From contig NZ_BOOY01000036.1 of the NCBI RefSeq assembly GCF_016863475.1, positions 62,001 through 126,000 of the forward strand: DNA of 64,000 nt. The letters are read 5' to 3'. Numbering within the stretch: position 1 is the first letter of the stretch; each line of letters begins with the position of its first letter. The notes beneath the pieces are model-generated. The model did not search any database and was not told the origin of the DNA. It saw only the letters and a program-made list of their open reading frames with translations. Origin of the DNA: Spirilliplanes yamanashiensis. GTDB taxonomy: Bacteria > Actinomycetota > Actinomycetes > Mycobacteriales > Micromonosporaceae. The position numbers and the translations under genes were made by a program. Positions 50,606 to 58,706 of the stretch are shown piece by piece.

Positions 50606-51759
50606 GCGGACTCCCTCGGCAGGCGGGCGCGGACCTCGTAGCCGTCGTCGTGGGGGCCGGCGTCGAGGGTGCCGCCGTACACCTTGGCGCGTTCGCGCAT
50701 GCCGATGACGCCGCGGCCGCCGCCGGAGGTGGGGGTGTGGGTGAGGGGGCCGGCGGTGTTGCGGACGCGGACGTCGATCCAGCGGTCGGCGTAGTGGACG
50801 GTGACGGCGGTGGGGGCGGCGCCGGCGTGGCGGCGGACGTTGGTGAGGGCTTCCTGCACGATTCTGAAGCCTGCCAGGTCGACGCCGGCGGGGACGTCGC
50901 CGCGGTCGCCGTCGACGGTGAGGGTGACGGGCAGGCCGGCGGCGCGGGAGTCGGCGACGAGGTCGGGCACGCGTTCCAGGGTGGGCTGGGGGGCGAGCGG
51001 GGCGGCGTCGGCGCGCTGGACGTCGAGGACGTGGCGCATCTCGGTGAGGGCTTCGCGGGCGGTGCGGCGGGCGGCGGCGATGTGGCGGCGGGCCAGGTCG
51101 GGGTCGAGGGCGATGAGTTCCTCGGCGGCGCCGGCCTGCACGGCGACGATGGACAGCGAGTGGGCGACGACGTCGTGCAGTTCGCGGGCGATGCGGGCGC
51201 GTTCGGCGGTGACGGCGTCGGCGGCGGCGTCGGCGGCGCGGCGGGCGGCGTCGTCCTCGGCGGCGGTGGCCTGGTCGGCGCGCAGCCGCACCAGGTAGCC
51301 GGCGGTCCAGGCGCCGATGATGAAGAAGCCGAGGATGACGACCTGGCCGGCGGTGATGGGGCCGACGTAGTAGCCGAGCGGGTAGAGCGCCAGGTTGACG
51401 GCGAGCGCGGCGGCGCCGCCGGCGACGGCGGCGGGCCGGGTGGAGGCGTGCAGGGCGATGCTGAAGACGACGACGAGCATGCTGGGGAACGGGAACGTGC
51501 TCTCTGCGGCGCCGCCGACGCCGAGGACCCGCCAGGCGAGGACGGCGGCGAGGACGGCGAGCACGGTCAGCGGGGCGCGCCGGCGTACCACGAGCGGCGC
51601 GGTGACCCCGACGGCGAAGGCGACGCGTTCCCAGGTGCGGCCGGGCCCGTCGGCGGCGGTGGCCTCGACGACCGCCCACGCCAGCAGCAGGGCGGCGAGG
51701 GCGACGTCGGCGCGCGGCGGGCGGCGCGGCACGCGCGCGAGGGTGTTCAGGGCGTCCAC
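50602..51759 (-). CDS. Sensor histidine kinase (NarL-partner class)
   Basis: The 385-residue protein has four or five N-terminal membrane helices (to about residue 165), then a HisKA_3 dimerisation domain with the phosphorylation site ARELHDVVAHSLSIVAVQ, and a GHKL ATPase domain with VQEALTNVRRHA as N-box and GGGRGVIGMRERA as G-box. This is the common actinobacterial membrane kinase for LuxR-type regulators. GTG 51759 is six bases behind TAAGGT; a TTG two codons upstream at 51765 is the alternative. No extracytoplasmic sensor domain is seen. Confidence 0.92.
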   Translation of the reverse strand: MDALNTLARVPRRPPRADVALAALLLAWAVVEATAADGPGRTWERVAFAVGVTAPLVVRRRAPLTVLAVLAAVLAWRVLGVGGAAESTFPFPSMLVVVFSIALHASTRPAAVAGGAAALAVNLALYPLGYYVGPITAGQVVILGFFIIGAWTAGYLVRLRADQATAAEDDAARRAADAAADAVTAERARIARELHDVVAHSLSIVAVQAGAAEELIALDPDLARRHIAAARRTAREALTEMRHVLDVQRADAAPLAPQPTLERVPDLVADSRAAGLPVTLTVDGDRGDVPAGVDLAGFRIVQEALTNVRRHAGAAPTAVTVHYADRWIDVRVRNTAGPLTHTPTSGGGRGVIGMRERAKVYGGTLDAGPHDDGYEVRARLPRESA

Positions 51760-51765
51760 GATCAA

Positions 51766-51771
51766 ACCTTA
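51766..51771 (-). promoter_or_regulatory. Leaderless-type -10 box of the histidine kinase gene
   Basis: TAAGGT on the minus strand, six bases before GTG 51759. Confidence 0.5.
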
Positions 51772-51901
51772 GGCAGTGGGGGGTCGCGGCCGCGTCATCC
51801 TGCGGTCGCACGGTGATCAGCCTGGGGAGGTACGCGGGTCGCGCCCCGGCGCCGACCCGGTCGGCACCTTGCGGCCGACGCCCCGGTGACCTGCGCTTTC
51901 C

Positions 51902-51907
51902 TAAGTT
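51902..51907 (+). promoter_or_regulatory. Leaderless-type -10 box of the gene at 51915
   Basis: TAAGTT, seven bases before ATG 51915. Confidence 0.5.
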
Positions 51908-51914
51908 TCTCGGC

Positions 51915-52466
51915 ATGACGCAGATCGTTGAATCGCAGACCACCACCCGCAACCGTCCGCTCGCCGGCTGGGCGGCCGCCGCCGGGGGCGTCGCCTCCAT
52001 GGTCGGCGGCGCCGTGCAGGCCGTGCGCCCCGCCGACACCGACCCGATCGTCAGCACCTCCGACCACGTCATCCTGACGGTGACCGCGCTGGCGCTGGTG
52101 CTGTGGATCCCCGCGTACCTGGTGCTGGGCCGGGACGCCCGGCGCGCCGTGGGCACGTGGGGCGGCCGGCTGGCGGCGTTCGGGGCGGCGCTGCTGGTGA
52201 TCGGCATGACGTCCACGAACCTGCACGGGCAGGACTACTCGTGGTTCAGCATCGTGGCCGTGCCGGCGAACCTGGCGTGGCTGGCCGGGTCGGTGTGCCT
52301 GGCCGTGGCGACGTGGCGGTCGCGCACGCTGCCGCGGTGGCTGGCCGTGGGCGTGGCGCTGGTGTGGCCGTGCTCGATCTTCCTGGCCCAGTCGGGCGGC
52401 GGCCTGGTGGCCGGTGCCGTGTTCGTGGTGGTCGGCTGGCTCATGGTCGCCCGCGGGCGGGCGTGA
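51915..52466 (+). CDS. Five- or six-helix integral membrane protein of unknown function
   Basis: The 183-residue protein has hydrophobic helices near residues 18-36, 52-72, 85-100, 110-130, 140-155 and 160-178, joined by short loops. No catalytic motif is visible; the overall pattern resembles small DUF998-like or low-temperature-type membrane proteins, without a secure match. ATG 51915 is leaderless by promoter spacing and is divergent from the histidine kinase gene. The 3' end overlaps the convergent GNAT gene by 26 bases. Confidence 0.78.
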   Translation: MTQIVESQTTTRNRPLAGWAAAAGGVASMVGGAVQAVRPADTDPIVSTSDHVILTVTALALVLWIPAYLVLGRDARRAVGTWGGRLAAFGAALLVIGMTSTNLHGQDYSWFSIVAVPANLAWLAGSVCLAVATWRSRTLPRWLAVGVALVWPCSIFLAQSGGGLVAGAVFVVVGWLMVARGRA

Positions 52467-53010
52467 CGCCCGGCCAGGCGTCGCCGAGGATGCGCTGGAA
52501 CAGGCGGTGGTCGCGCCACCGGCCGTCGATGTGCAGGTAGTTCGGCGCGAAGCCGTACTCGGTGAAGCCGTTGCGCAGCAGCACCCGCTGGGAGGCGGTG
52601 TTGCCGACCAGCGTGCCGGCCTCGACGCGGTGCAGGCCGAGGTCCGTGTCGGCGATCGTGCAGATCGCCGACACGGCGGCGCTCGCGAGGCCGCGGCCGG
52701 TCTCGGCGGCGTCGACCCAGTAGCCGAGGCTGGCGCTGCGGAACGGGCCGAGCGCGATCTGGCTGAGGGCGACCATGCCGAGGACGCGCCCGTCGCGGAC
52801 GAGCACGGCGTTGTACTGGCTGCCCTCGGCCCGGCGCCGCACGAGCGACTCGACGCGGCGCTGCTGGCCGTCGAGGGTCCAGTGGGACGGGGGCCGCTCC
52901 GGCTCGTACGGGCGCAGGTGCTCGCGGTTGCGCAGCAGGGCGTCGAGCAGGGCGGGCGCGTCGGCCGTCTCCAGGGTCCGCAGCGTGACGCCGCCGGGCA
53001 GCTCAGTCAT
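52441..53010 (-). CDS. GNAT family N-acetyltransferase, RimJ/RimL-like
   Basis: The 189-residue protein matches the ribosomal-protein acetyltransferase branch of GNAT: GVTLRTLETADAPALLDALLRNREHLRPYEP at the start, GYWVDAAETGRGLASAAVSAIC as the acetyl-CoA loop (about 95-116), HRVEAGTLVGNTASQRVLLRNGFTEYG near the end. The substrate may be a protein N-terminus or a drug. ATG 53010 overlaps the end of the TetR gene by eight bases, so it is co-expressed with that regulator. Confidence 0.9.
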   Translation of the reverse strand: MTELPGGVTLRTLETADAPALLDALLRNREHLRPYEPERPPSHWTLDGQQRRVESLVRRRAEGSQYNAVLVRDGRVLGMVALSQIALGPFRSASLGYWVDAAETGRGLASAAVSAICTIADTDLGLHRVEAGTLVGNTASQRVLLRNGFTEYGFAPNYLHIDGRWRDHRLFQRILGDAWPGVTPARGRP

Positions 53011-53764
53011 CGGCGGGGCCGACGAGGCGGGCGATGCCGTCGAGGATGCGGTGCAGCCCGAACGCGAGCTCCACGTCCGGGTCGTAGGAGAGGTCGTCCG
53101 CGTCGAATATGCCGCTGGCGACGAGCCGGGTCAGGGCGGGGTGGGTGTCGGGCGCGGTGACGCGCCGCAGCAGCTGCCCGTACGACAGGGCGGGGGCGCC
53201 GGCGGCGGCCAGTTCGGCGCTGAGCCGGGCCTCGCCGACGACGTAGCTGTTGAGGGTCTGCACGGCGGCGAGCCGGAGCGGGTCGGGCACGTCGGTGCCG
53301 TCGAAGTTCTGCAGCGCGGCCTCCATCCAGCGCAGCGCGGCGGGCCCGGCGGGCGGCCCGGTGATGGGAACGTAGAGCATCCAGCGGTGGCGCATGTAGA
53401 CGCCGAAGACGCCGCGCGCCCACGCCTCCAGCCCGGCCCGCCAGTCGCCGGGGACGGGGGCGGGCGGTTCGCCCTGCGCGGCGTCGTTCATGAGCGTGAT
53501 CAGGTCGTCCTTGCTCCTGACGTACCGGTAGAGCGACATCGTGGTGTAGCCGAGGCGTTCGGCGACGCGGGCCATGGACAGCTGGGCGAGGCCGTCGGCG
53601 TCGGCGAGGTCGACGGCGGTGGCGACGACCGCGTCCAGGGACAGGGCCGGCTTGGGGCCGCGGCGGGCGGGCGGCGGGCGGTCCCAGAGCAGGGCGAGGT
53701 CCGGGGGCAGTGCCACGTCGTCCACGTACGGCCTTCCGTCTGTGCCGGGAGCGTTGACCGTCAT
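53003..53764 (-). CDS. TetR family transcriptional regulator
   Basis: The 253-residue protein has an N-terminal extension, then a TetR helix-turn-helix (ATAVDLADADGLAQLSMARVAERLGYTTMSLYRYVRSKDDL, here about residues 45-85) and a TetR_C-type ligand domain. It is divergent from a DrrA-type ABC exporter gene across only 25 bases, with repeated operator-like sequences between them, so it almost certainly represses both itself and the exporter. ATG 53764 is chosen; further in-frame starts upstream would run into the exporter promoter. Confidence 0.9.
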   Translation of the reverse strand: MTVNAPGTDGRPYVDDVALPPDLALLWDRPPPARRGPKPALSLDAVVATAVDLADADGLAQLSMARVAERLGYTTMSLYRYVRSKDDLITLMNDAAQGEPPAPVPGDWRAGLEAWARGVFGVYMRHRWMLYVPITGPPAGPAALRWMEAALQNFDGTDVPDPLRLAAVQTLNSYVVGEARLSAELAAAGAPALSYGQLLRRVTAPDTHPALTRLVASGIFDADDLSYDPDVELAFGLHRILDGIARLVGPADD

Positions 53765-53775
53765 CCTAGAACTGT

Positions 53776-53807
53776 GTATAACGTAAACCATGGTGTACGA
53801 CATAAAC
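53776..53807. promoter_or_regulatory. Tandem TetR-type operator between regulator and ABC exporter
   Basis: GTATAACGTAAAC at 53776-53788 and GTACGACATAAAC at 53795-53807 are direct repeats (10 of 13 identical) with a 19-base period, each a partial palindrome. The exporter ATG at 53790 lies between them, so bound repressor would block both promoters and initiation. Confidence 0.55.
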
Positions 53808-54701
53808 AGTTCCCGCCTGAGCAAGCGCTACGGCGCCACCGAGGTCCTGCGCGGCCTCGACCTCACCGTCCGGGCCGGCAGCGTCTTCGCCCTGCTCGGG
53901 CCGAACGGCGCCGGCAAGACCACGCTCGTGCGCATCCTCGCCACGCTCGTCGAGCCCGACGCCGGGCGGGCCACCGTCGCCGGGCACGACGTCGTCCGCG
54001 AGCGCCGCCGGGTGCAGGAGGCGATCAGCCTCACCGGCCAGCACACGGCCGTCGACGAGCTGCTCACCGGCACCGAGAACCTGGTCATGGCCGCCCGGCT
54101 GCGCCGGTTCGGCCGCCGCGACGCCCGCCGCCGCGCCGCCGAGCTGCTCGACGAGTTCGACCTGGCCGCCGCCGGGCACCGCCTCGCCCGCACCTACTCC
54201 GGCGGCATGCGCCGCCGCCTCGACCTGGCGATGAGCCTGGTGCGCGCGCCCCGCGTGCTGTTCCTCGACGAGCCCACCACCGGGCTCGACCCCCGCAGCC
54301 GGCAGACCACCTGGGACGCCGTCGCCGCGCTCGCCCGCGCCGGCGTCACCGTCCTGCTCACCACGCAGTACCTGGAGGAGGCCGACCAGCTCGCCGACCG
54401 GGTGGCGCTGCTCGACCGCGGCGCGATCATCGCCGACGGCACCCCCGACGAGCTGAAGGCCCGGCTCGCCGGGGACCGCGTCGAGCTGGCCGTGCCCGAG
54501 GCCGCCGCCGCGCTCGCGGTGCTCGGCGCGCGGGCCGCGCACGACGCCGCCCGCGGCACGGTCACCGTCCCGACCGACGGCTCGGCCGCCGCCGTGCGCG
54601 CGCTGCTCAACACCCTCGACACCCACGGGGTACGCGTCGACCGCGTCGCCGTGCACCGCCCCACCCTGGACGACGTCTTCCTGACGCTGACGAGAGGCTG
54701 A
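53790..54701 (+). CDS. DrrA-type ABC transporter ATP-binding protein
   Basis: The 303-residue protein has Walker A GPNGAGKTT near residues 39-47, signature YSGGMRRRLDLAMSL, Walker B VLFLDEPTTGLDPRS and the H-loop TTQYLEEAD, plus the C-terminal domain of the daunorubicin-resistance subfamily (GTVTVPTDGSAAAVRALLN, HRPTLDDVFLTLT). With the next gene it forms a DrrAB-type drug or lipid exporter. ATG 53790 leaves a short lead before SKRYGATEV, so translation could be leaderless. Confidence 0.93.
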   Translation: MVYDINSSRLSKRYGATEVLRGLDLTVRAGSVFALLGPNGAGKTTLVRILATLVEPDAGRATVAGHDVVRERRRVQEAISLTGQHTAVDELLTGTENLVMAARLRRFGRRDARRRAAELLDEFDLAAAGHRLARTYSGGMRRRLDLAMSLVRAPRVLFLDEPTTGLDPRSRQTTWDAVAALARAGVTVLLTTQYLEEADQLADRVALLDRGAIIADGTPDELKARLAGDRVELAVPEAAAALAVLGARAAHDAARGTVTVPTDGSAAAVRALLNTLDTHGVRVDRVAVHRPTLDDVFLTLTRG

Positions 54702-54703
54702 CC

Positions 54704-55462
54704 ATGCCCGCCGCGATCCTCGACGCGTCCGTCCTCATCGGGCGCAGCCTGCGGCACACCCGCCGCGCACTGGACACGCTGCTGATCGGCGTCCTGCTGC
54801 CAGTCATGATCCTGCTGCTGTTCGTGTACGTGTTCGGCGGCGCCATCGACCCCGGCGGCCGGTACCTGACCTACGTGGTGCCCGGCATCGTGCTGCTGTG
54901 CGCGGGCTACGGCGCGGCGGGCACCGCCGTCCCCGTGGCGGCCGACATGACCACCGGCGCCATCGACCGGTTCCGCTCGCTGCCGATCCTGCGCTCCGCC
55001 GTCCTCGTCGGCCACGTCACCGCCAGCATCGTGCGCAACCTCGTCTCCACCGCCCTGGTGCTGCTGGTGGCGTTCGCCATCGGCTACCGGCCGGGCGCGG
55101 ACCCCGGGCAGTGGCTCGCCGCGCTGGGCGTGCTCGTGCTGTACCTGCTCGCCATGTCGTGGCTGGCCGTCTGCTTCGGGCTGCTCGCGTCGTCGGCCGA
55201 GGGCGCCTCGTCGTTCAGCTTCGTCATCCTGTTCCTGCCGTACCTGAGCAGTGCGTTCGTGCCGGTCGACACGATGCCGGCGGTGCTGCGCGGGTTCGCG
55301 GCCCACCAACCGCTCACTCCGGTGATCGAGGCGATCCGCGGGCTGCTCGCCGGCGCGCCGGACGGCGGCACCGTCGCGCTCGCGGCGGCCTGGTCCGCGG
55401 GGCTGTTGGCGCTCGGCTACGGCGCCGCCACATACCTGTTCGGCCGCCGAGCGCGCCGATAG
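54704..55462 (+). CDS. DrrB-type ABC-2 transporter permease
   Basis: The 252-residue protein has six membrane helices and the ABC-2 signature LPYLSSAFVPVDTMPAVLRGFAAHQPLTPVIEAIRGLL before the last helix; the ABC-2 block DMTTGAIDRFRSLPI lies near residue 85. It starts two bases after the ATPase stop, so both subunits are co-translated. Together with the TetR regulator this is an inducible exporter, probably for a hydrophobic antibiotic. Confidence 0.92.
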   Translation: MPAAILDASVLIGRSLRHTRRALDTLLIGVLLPVMILLLFVYVFGGAIDPGGRYLTYVVPGIVLLCAGYGAAGTAVPVAADMTTGAIDRFRSLPILRSAVLVGHVTASIVRNLVSTALVLLVAFAIGYRPGADPGQWLAALGVLVLYLLAMSWLAVCFGLLASSAEGASSFSFVILFLPYLSSAFVPVDTMPAVLRGFAAHQPLTPVIEAIRGLLAGAPDGGTVALAAAWSAGLLALGYGAATYLFGRRARR

Positions 55463-55579
55463 GAATTCACTCACGTTCATACCGTGTACCGACCATGTTT
55501 CGCGTCTTCCACTGGATCACTGCGAGTGACACTCTGCTAGCCATACGTGGTTCCAGCGACGCTTAGGGCGGTGGCGCGG

Positions 55580-56248
55580 ATGCGTGCTGATGTACTCGTC
55601 GGACCGACTTCCTGGGTCAGTGAGAGGTTCGGTGCCCGCAGCGCCGGTGAGCTCTGGACCAGGATCCCCGAGGCACTGCGCACCGCGATCGCGCGCGCCG
55701 TGCACAGCCGGCCGCACGAGCCGCAGACCGTCGACCGGCTGCTCGACAACCCACGCTGGCCGCACCCGTACGAGGAGCTCGCCGTCTACCTGGGCGAACT
55801 GCCCGGCGCGGAGGTCGTCACCGCCAAGCGCTCGGCGTACCAGCTCGTCGTCGTCAACGGGCACATCGTCCTGCCGTGGCGCTACGGCCCGTCCGGCGCG
55901 GTGTCCATGCGCGACGTCCCACCCGGCCGCGGCTTCGGCCGCCTGGCCCGCGAACTGATCGCCCGGTACGCGCCCCCGCAACCCCTGCCCGGCCCCCAGC
56001 TCCCGCTCGTGCGCGACATCATGGACGAGCGCGAGGTCGCCGCCCTCTGCGCCGAACTGGCCAAGGTGCACCCCAAGCCCCAACTCGTCCTCGCCGGCTA
56101 CGCGGGCAGCGCCGACCACGGCCTGCTGCGCGCCTGCCTCGGCGTGCCGGGCACCACCGCTTCCGGGACGCTCGCCTGGCGGCACGCCGACGACCTGCCC
56201 CTGCCCGCCCCGGCGATCCCCCGCCCGCGCCGGATGCAGTTCCCGTAA
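55580..56248 (+). CDS. Protein of unknown function (about 222 residues)
   Basis: The product is a soluble alpha/beta protein with VLVGPTSWVSERFGA near the N-terminus, ELAVYLGELPGAEVVTAKRSAYQLVVVNGHIVLPWRYG in the centre and a Pro-rich C-terminus. No family is recognised. The in-frame GTG codons at 55547 and 55571 and ATG 55580 are all possible starts; ATG is listed because the conserved-looking part begins there. Upstream is a moderately AT-rich promoter region of about 110 bases after the exporter. A strong bidirectional terminator follows. Confidence 0.7.
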   Translation: MRADVLVGPTSWVSERFGARSAGELWTRIPEALRTAIARAVHSRPHEPQTVDRLLDNPRWPHPYEELAVYLGELPGAEVVTAKRSAYQLVVVNGHIVLPWRYGPSGAVSMRDVPPGRGFGRLARELIARYAPPQPLPGPQLPLVRDIMDEREVAALCAELAKVHPKPQLVLAGYAGSADHGLLRACLGVPGTTASGTLAWRHADDLPLPAPAIPRPRRMQFP

Positions 56249-56286
56249 CGCTCACCCGCCGGCCACGCCGGCGACGCCGGACAGCC

Positions 56287-56326
56287 GCCGGCCGGGCGCT
56301 CCCCGAGGGGAGAATGCCCGGCCGGC
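56287..56326. terminator. Bidirectional terminator between 55580 and 56413 genes
   Basis: An 11-bp arm GCCGGCCGGGC at 56287-56297 pairs with GCCCGGCCGGC at 56316-56326, and an inner CTCCCC/GGGGAG stem (56299-56304 with 56307-56312) extends it to about 17 bp. It lies between two convergent genes. Confidence 0.8.
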
Positions 56327-56412
56327 GTCTCGGTGATGGTGTCAAGTCCGTGCCGTCCAGGTAAGCGCGCCCGCCCCCGGCCGGTCAACCCGTACCCGGT
56401 TCCGGAACCGGT

Positions 56413-56763
56413 TCATCCAGGCCAGAGACCCGTCAGCAGGGCCTGCGCCTGGGCCGCCGCCGTCAGCACCGCCGTGACGGCCCCGGCGCGGCGGGTGACG
56501 GCCGCGATCGCGTCCCGGGCCGCCTCCGGGTCGGGGCGGTCGCGGCGGACCTCGTCGCCGGCCCGGGCCACCGCCCGGGTCATCAGGTCGGCGTCCGGCA
56601 GGTCGGCGGTGTGCCGGTCGATGGCGCGGCGCAGCTCGGCCAGGGCCAGCAGCGCCGCCGCCTGCTCCGCCGGGGGCGGGGCCGCCTGGTGGACGGTCGC
56701 CCGCGCGCCGCGGCCCGCCGCCACCGCGCCGGTGTTGTCGCCGTGGATCTCGATGCCCGTCAT
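56413..56763 (-). CDS. Small protein with N-terminal GDNxGAVAAG motif
   Basis: The 116-residue protein opens with MTGIEIHGDNTGAVAAGRGA and continues as a helical, Ala-rich domain of about 90 residues. The opening motif also occurs at the C-terminus of the product of the adjacent upstream gene (IHGDNHGAVAAGTGARA). Polypeptides with such short Gly/Asn strands may form a small beta-solenoid turn used as an association tag. ATG 56763 overlaps the upstream gene's stop as ATGA. The function is unknown. Confidence 0.75.
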   Translation of the reverse strand: MTGIEIHGDNTGAVAAGRGARATVHQAAPPPAEQAAALLALAELRRAIDRHTADLPDADLMTRAVARAGDEVRRDRPDPEAARDAIAAVTRRAGAVTAVLTAAAQAQALLTGLWPG

Positions 56764-58484
56764 GATCGCTCCTTCGCCGCCGCCCGGGCGCCCGTGCCCG
56801 CCGCCACCGCGCCGTGGTTGTCGCCGTGGATGGTGACGCTCTCGTTGTGGATGTGGTTGATGCGCGTCTCGTACTCGGCGGTGTCGACGCGGTGCTCGCG
56901 CAGGAACCCGACCACGGCCTCGCTGATCCGGCGCTCCAGCAGCTTGGCGTACTTCTCCGCGTCCAGCGCCTGCACGTACGAGGCGGGTTCCGGCCGCGAC
57001 GCCAGCTGGCGCACGTCGGCGCGGGCGCCGTAGTCGTACAGCGGCTCGCGGTCGTGCTCGCGGTCCGCCCGGTCCGCGCGCCGCCACGCCCGCACAGCGC
57101 CCGCCCCCGCCCGCGCCAGCCGCCACGGCGCCAGCAGCACCGCCGGGCCCGCGTCGCGGATGGCCGCGCCCAGCGCCGCCGCGGCCAGCGCGCCCGGCGA
57201 GTCGCCGTACCGCTCGAACGCCCGGAACCGCGCCCGCACCGGGCCCAGCACCGTGGTGACGCTCTCCACGTACAGCATCCCGCCCTCGACGGCGATGTGG
57301 ACGAACGACGACAGCACCTTGCCCTGGTCCTCCGCCGCCAGCAGGGTCTCGCCGTGCGCGCCCCGCACCGGCGCCGAGTCCGCGCCGACCGTCGCCCGCA
57401 GGAAGTGCCGCGCCCCCGCCTGCGGGTGCCGGATCACCGCCTCCACCGCGTGCGGCCCGGCCAGCGAGTACGGCAGCTGCCGCTGCTGGTCCACCAGCGC
57501 GTAGCCGTGCCACCGGGTGCCCGACGCCACGATCTGGTCGCGCAGCGCCAGCCCGGCGACCCGTTCCCGCTCCGGCAGCGCCGGCGACTGCAGGGCGGCC
57601 AGGCGGCGCTTCACGTGCCGGTTGAGCTGCACCGGGTCGATCGGCACCGGCCCCGCCCCGCCGCCCGCGTCCAGGTCGGCGCGCAGCTCCAGCGCGATCG
57701 ACCAGGCCCGCACCACCGGCCCGGCGCCCGGGAACGGCGAGTACCCCGAGTGCAGCACCACGTTGCCGTTCTGCGCCCCGCCGACCACCGCCAGCCGGTG
57801 CTCCGCCGCGGGCGACCCGGCGCGCGGGCCGTCGGCGTCCAGCCGGGTCGCCAGCATCGTCGCCCGGAACGCCGCGCACACCGCGAACAGCGCCACCGCG
57901 ATCACCACCGCCGCCGCCAGCGCCGCCTTCGGGTCCGCCGCCGCCAGCTCCGCGAACGCCGCGTACTGCCGCTCCGGGTCGTCGGAGCCCAGCGCCGCCA
58001 GCAGCGGCAGGATGCCCGCCAGCGACAGCGCCATGGGCGCCAGGAACACGAACGCGGCCGCCGCCACGATGACGTGCCGCACCGCCGTGCCGCGCCGCCG
58101 CAACGCCCGCACCAGCGCCGGGGTGGCCGCGTACACCGCGAACGTCAGCGCCGTCAGCGTCGCCTGCCGGTGCGCCGCGTACGCCACCACCAGCAGCAGC
58201 ACCAGCGACGCGTCCCGGGCCAGCCACAACCGGCGGGCCCGCAGGCAGTGCCGCAGCACCAGCACCAGGTCGTAACCGATCGCCGGGACCACGGCGCGCC
58301 GCCGGTCGCCCAGCACCTCGTCGGTCGCCGCCGCCGCGAAACCCTCGTCCAGGTACGCCGCCGCGCACAGATCCCGGGTCACCCCACCGGGCCCGCCATC
58401 CGCGCCCCGCCCCGGTTCGGCGTGCGCGAAGAATCTGTCGTGGACGGGGCGCGCCTGCGCGGGCGGCCCGTAGATCGTCGTCAT
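56760..58484 (-). CDS. Membrane protein of unknown function with C-terminal GDNxGAVAAG motif
   Basis: The 574-residue protein has a cytoplasmic N-terminus, four hydrophobic helices near residues 84-100, 108-122, 136-162 and 192-212, a soluble domain (235-440) with GAQNGNVVLHSGYSPFPGAG, and a helical C-terminus with EKYAKLLERRISEAVVGFLREHRVDTAEYE. It ends in IHGDNHGAVAAGTGARAAAKERS, the motif shared with the next gene. No enzyme motif is visible. The two genes are translationally coupled (ATGA) and are likely partners. Confidence 0.75.
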   Translation of the reverse strand: MTTIYGPPAQARPVHDRFFAHAEPGRGADGGPGGVTRDLCAAAYLDEGFAAAATDEVLGDRRRAVVPAIGYDLVLVLRHCLRARRLWLARDASLVLLLVVAYAAHRQATLTALTFAVYAATPALVRALRRRGTAVRHVIVAAAAFVFLAPMALSLAGILPLLAALGSDDPERQYAAFAELAAADPKAALAAAVVIAVALFAVCAAFRATMLATRLDADGPRAGSPAAEHRLAVVGGAQNGNVVLHSGYSPFPGAGPVVRAWSIALELRADLDAGGGAGPVPIDPVQLNRHVKRRLAALQSPALPERERVAGLALRDQIVASGTRWHGYALVDQQRQLPYSLAGPHAVEAVIRHPQAGARHFLRATVGADSAPVRGAHGETLLAAEDQGKVLSSFVHIAVEGGMLYVESVTTVLGPVRARFRAFERYGDSPGALAAAALGAAIRDAGPAVLLAPWRLARAGAGAVRAWRRADRADREHDREPLYDYGARADVRQLASRPEPASYVQALDAEKYAKLLERRISEAVVGFLREHRVDTAEYETRINHIHNESVTIHGDNHGAVAAGTGARAAAKERS

Positions 58485-58706
58485 TTCCCACCGCTGTTTC
58501 CGTCGGCATTCCTCCACCGCGAACCTACGGCCGGCGGAGCGCCGTTCCCATCGCCTTTGCCGACGTCAGAGGCGGTCCGGTGGGCGGCCGGCCGTCATGA
58601 TCGGACGGTGCCCACCGGCGGGTCGGCGTACCCCGGACGGGGCCTTGCCGGGGTGTGCGGAAAGGCGCTTCGATACAACGGATCAGCGCGCCGAAAGGGA
58701 CCGGCA

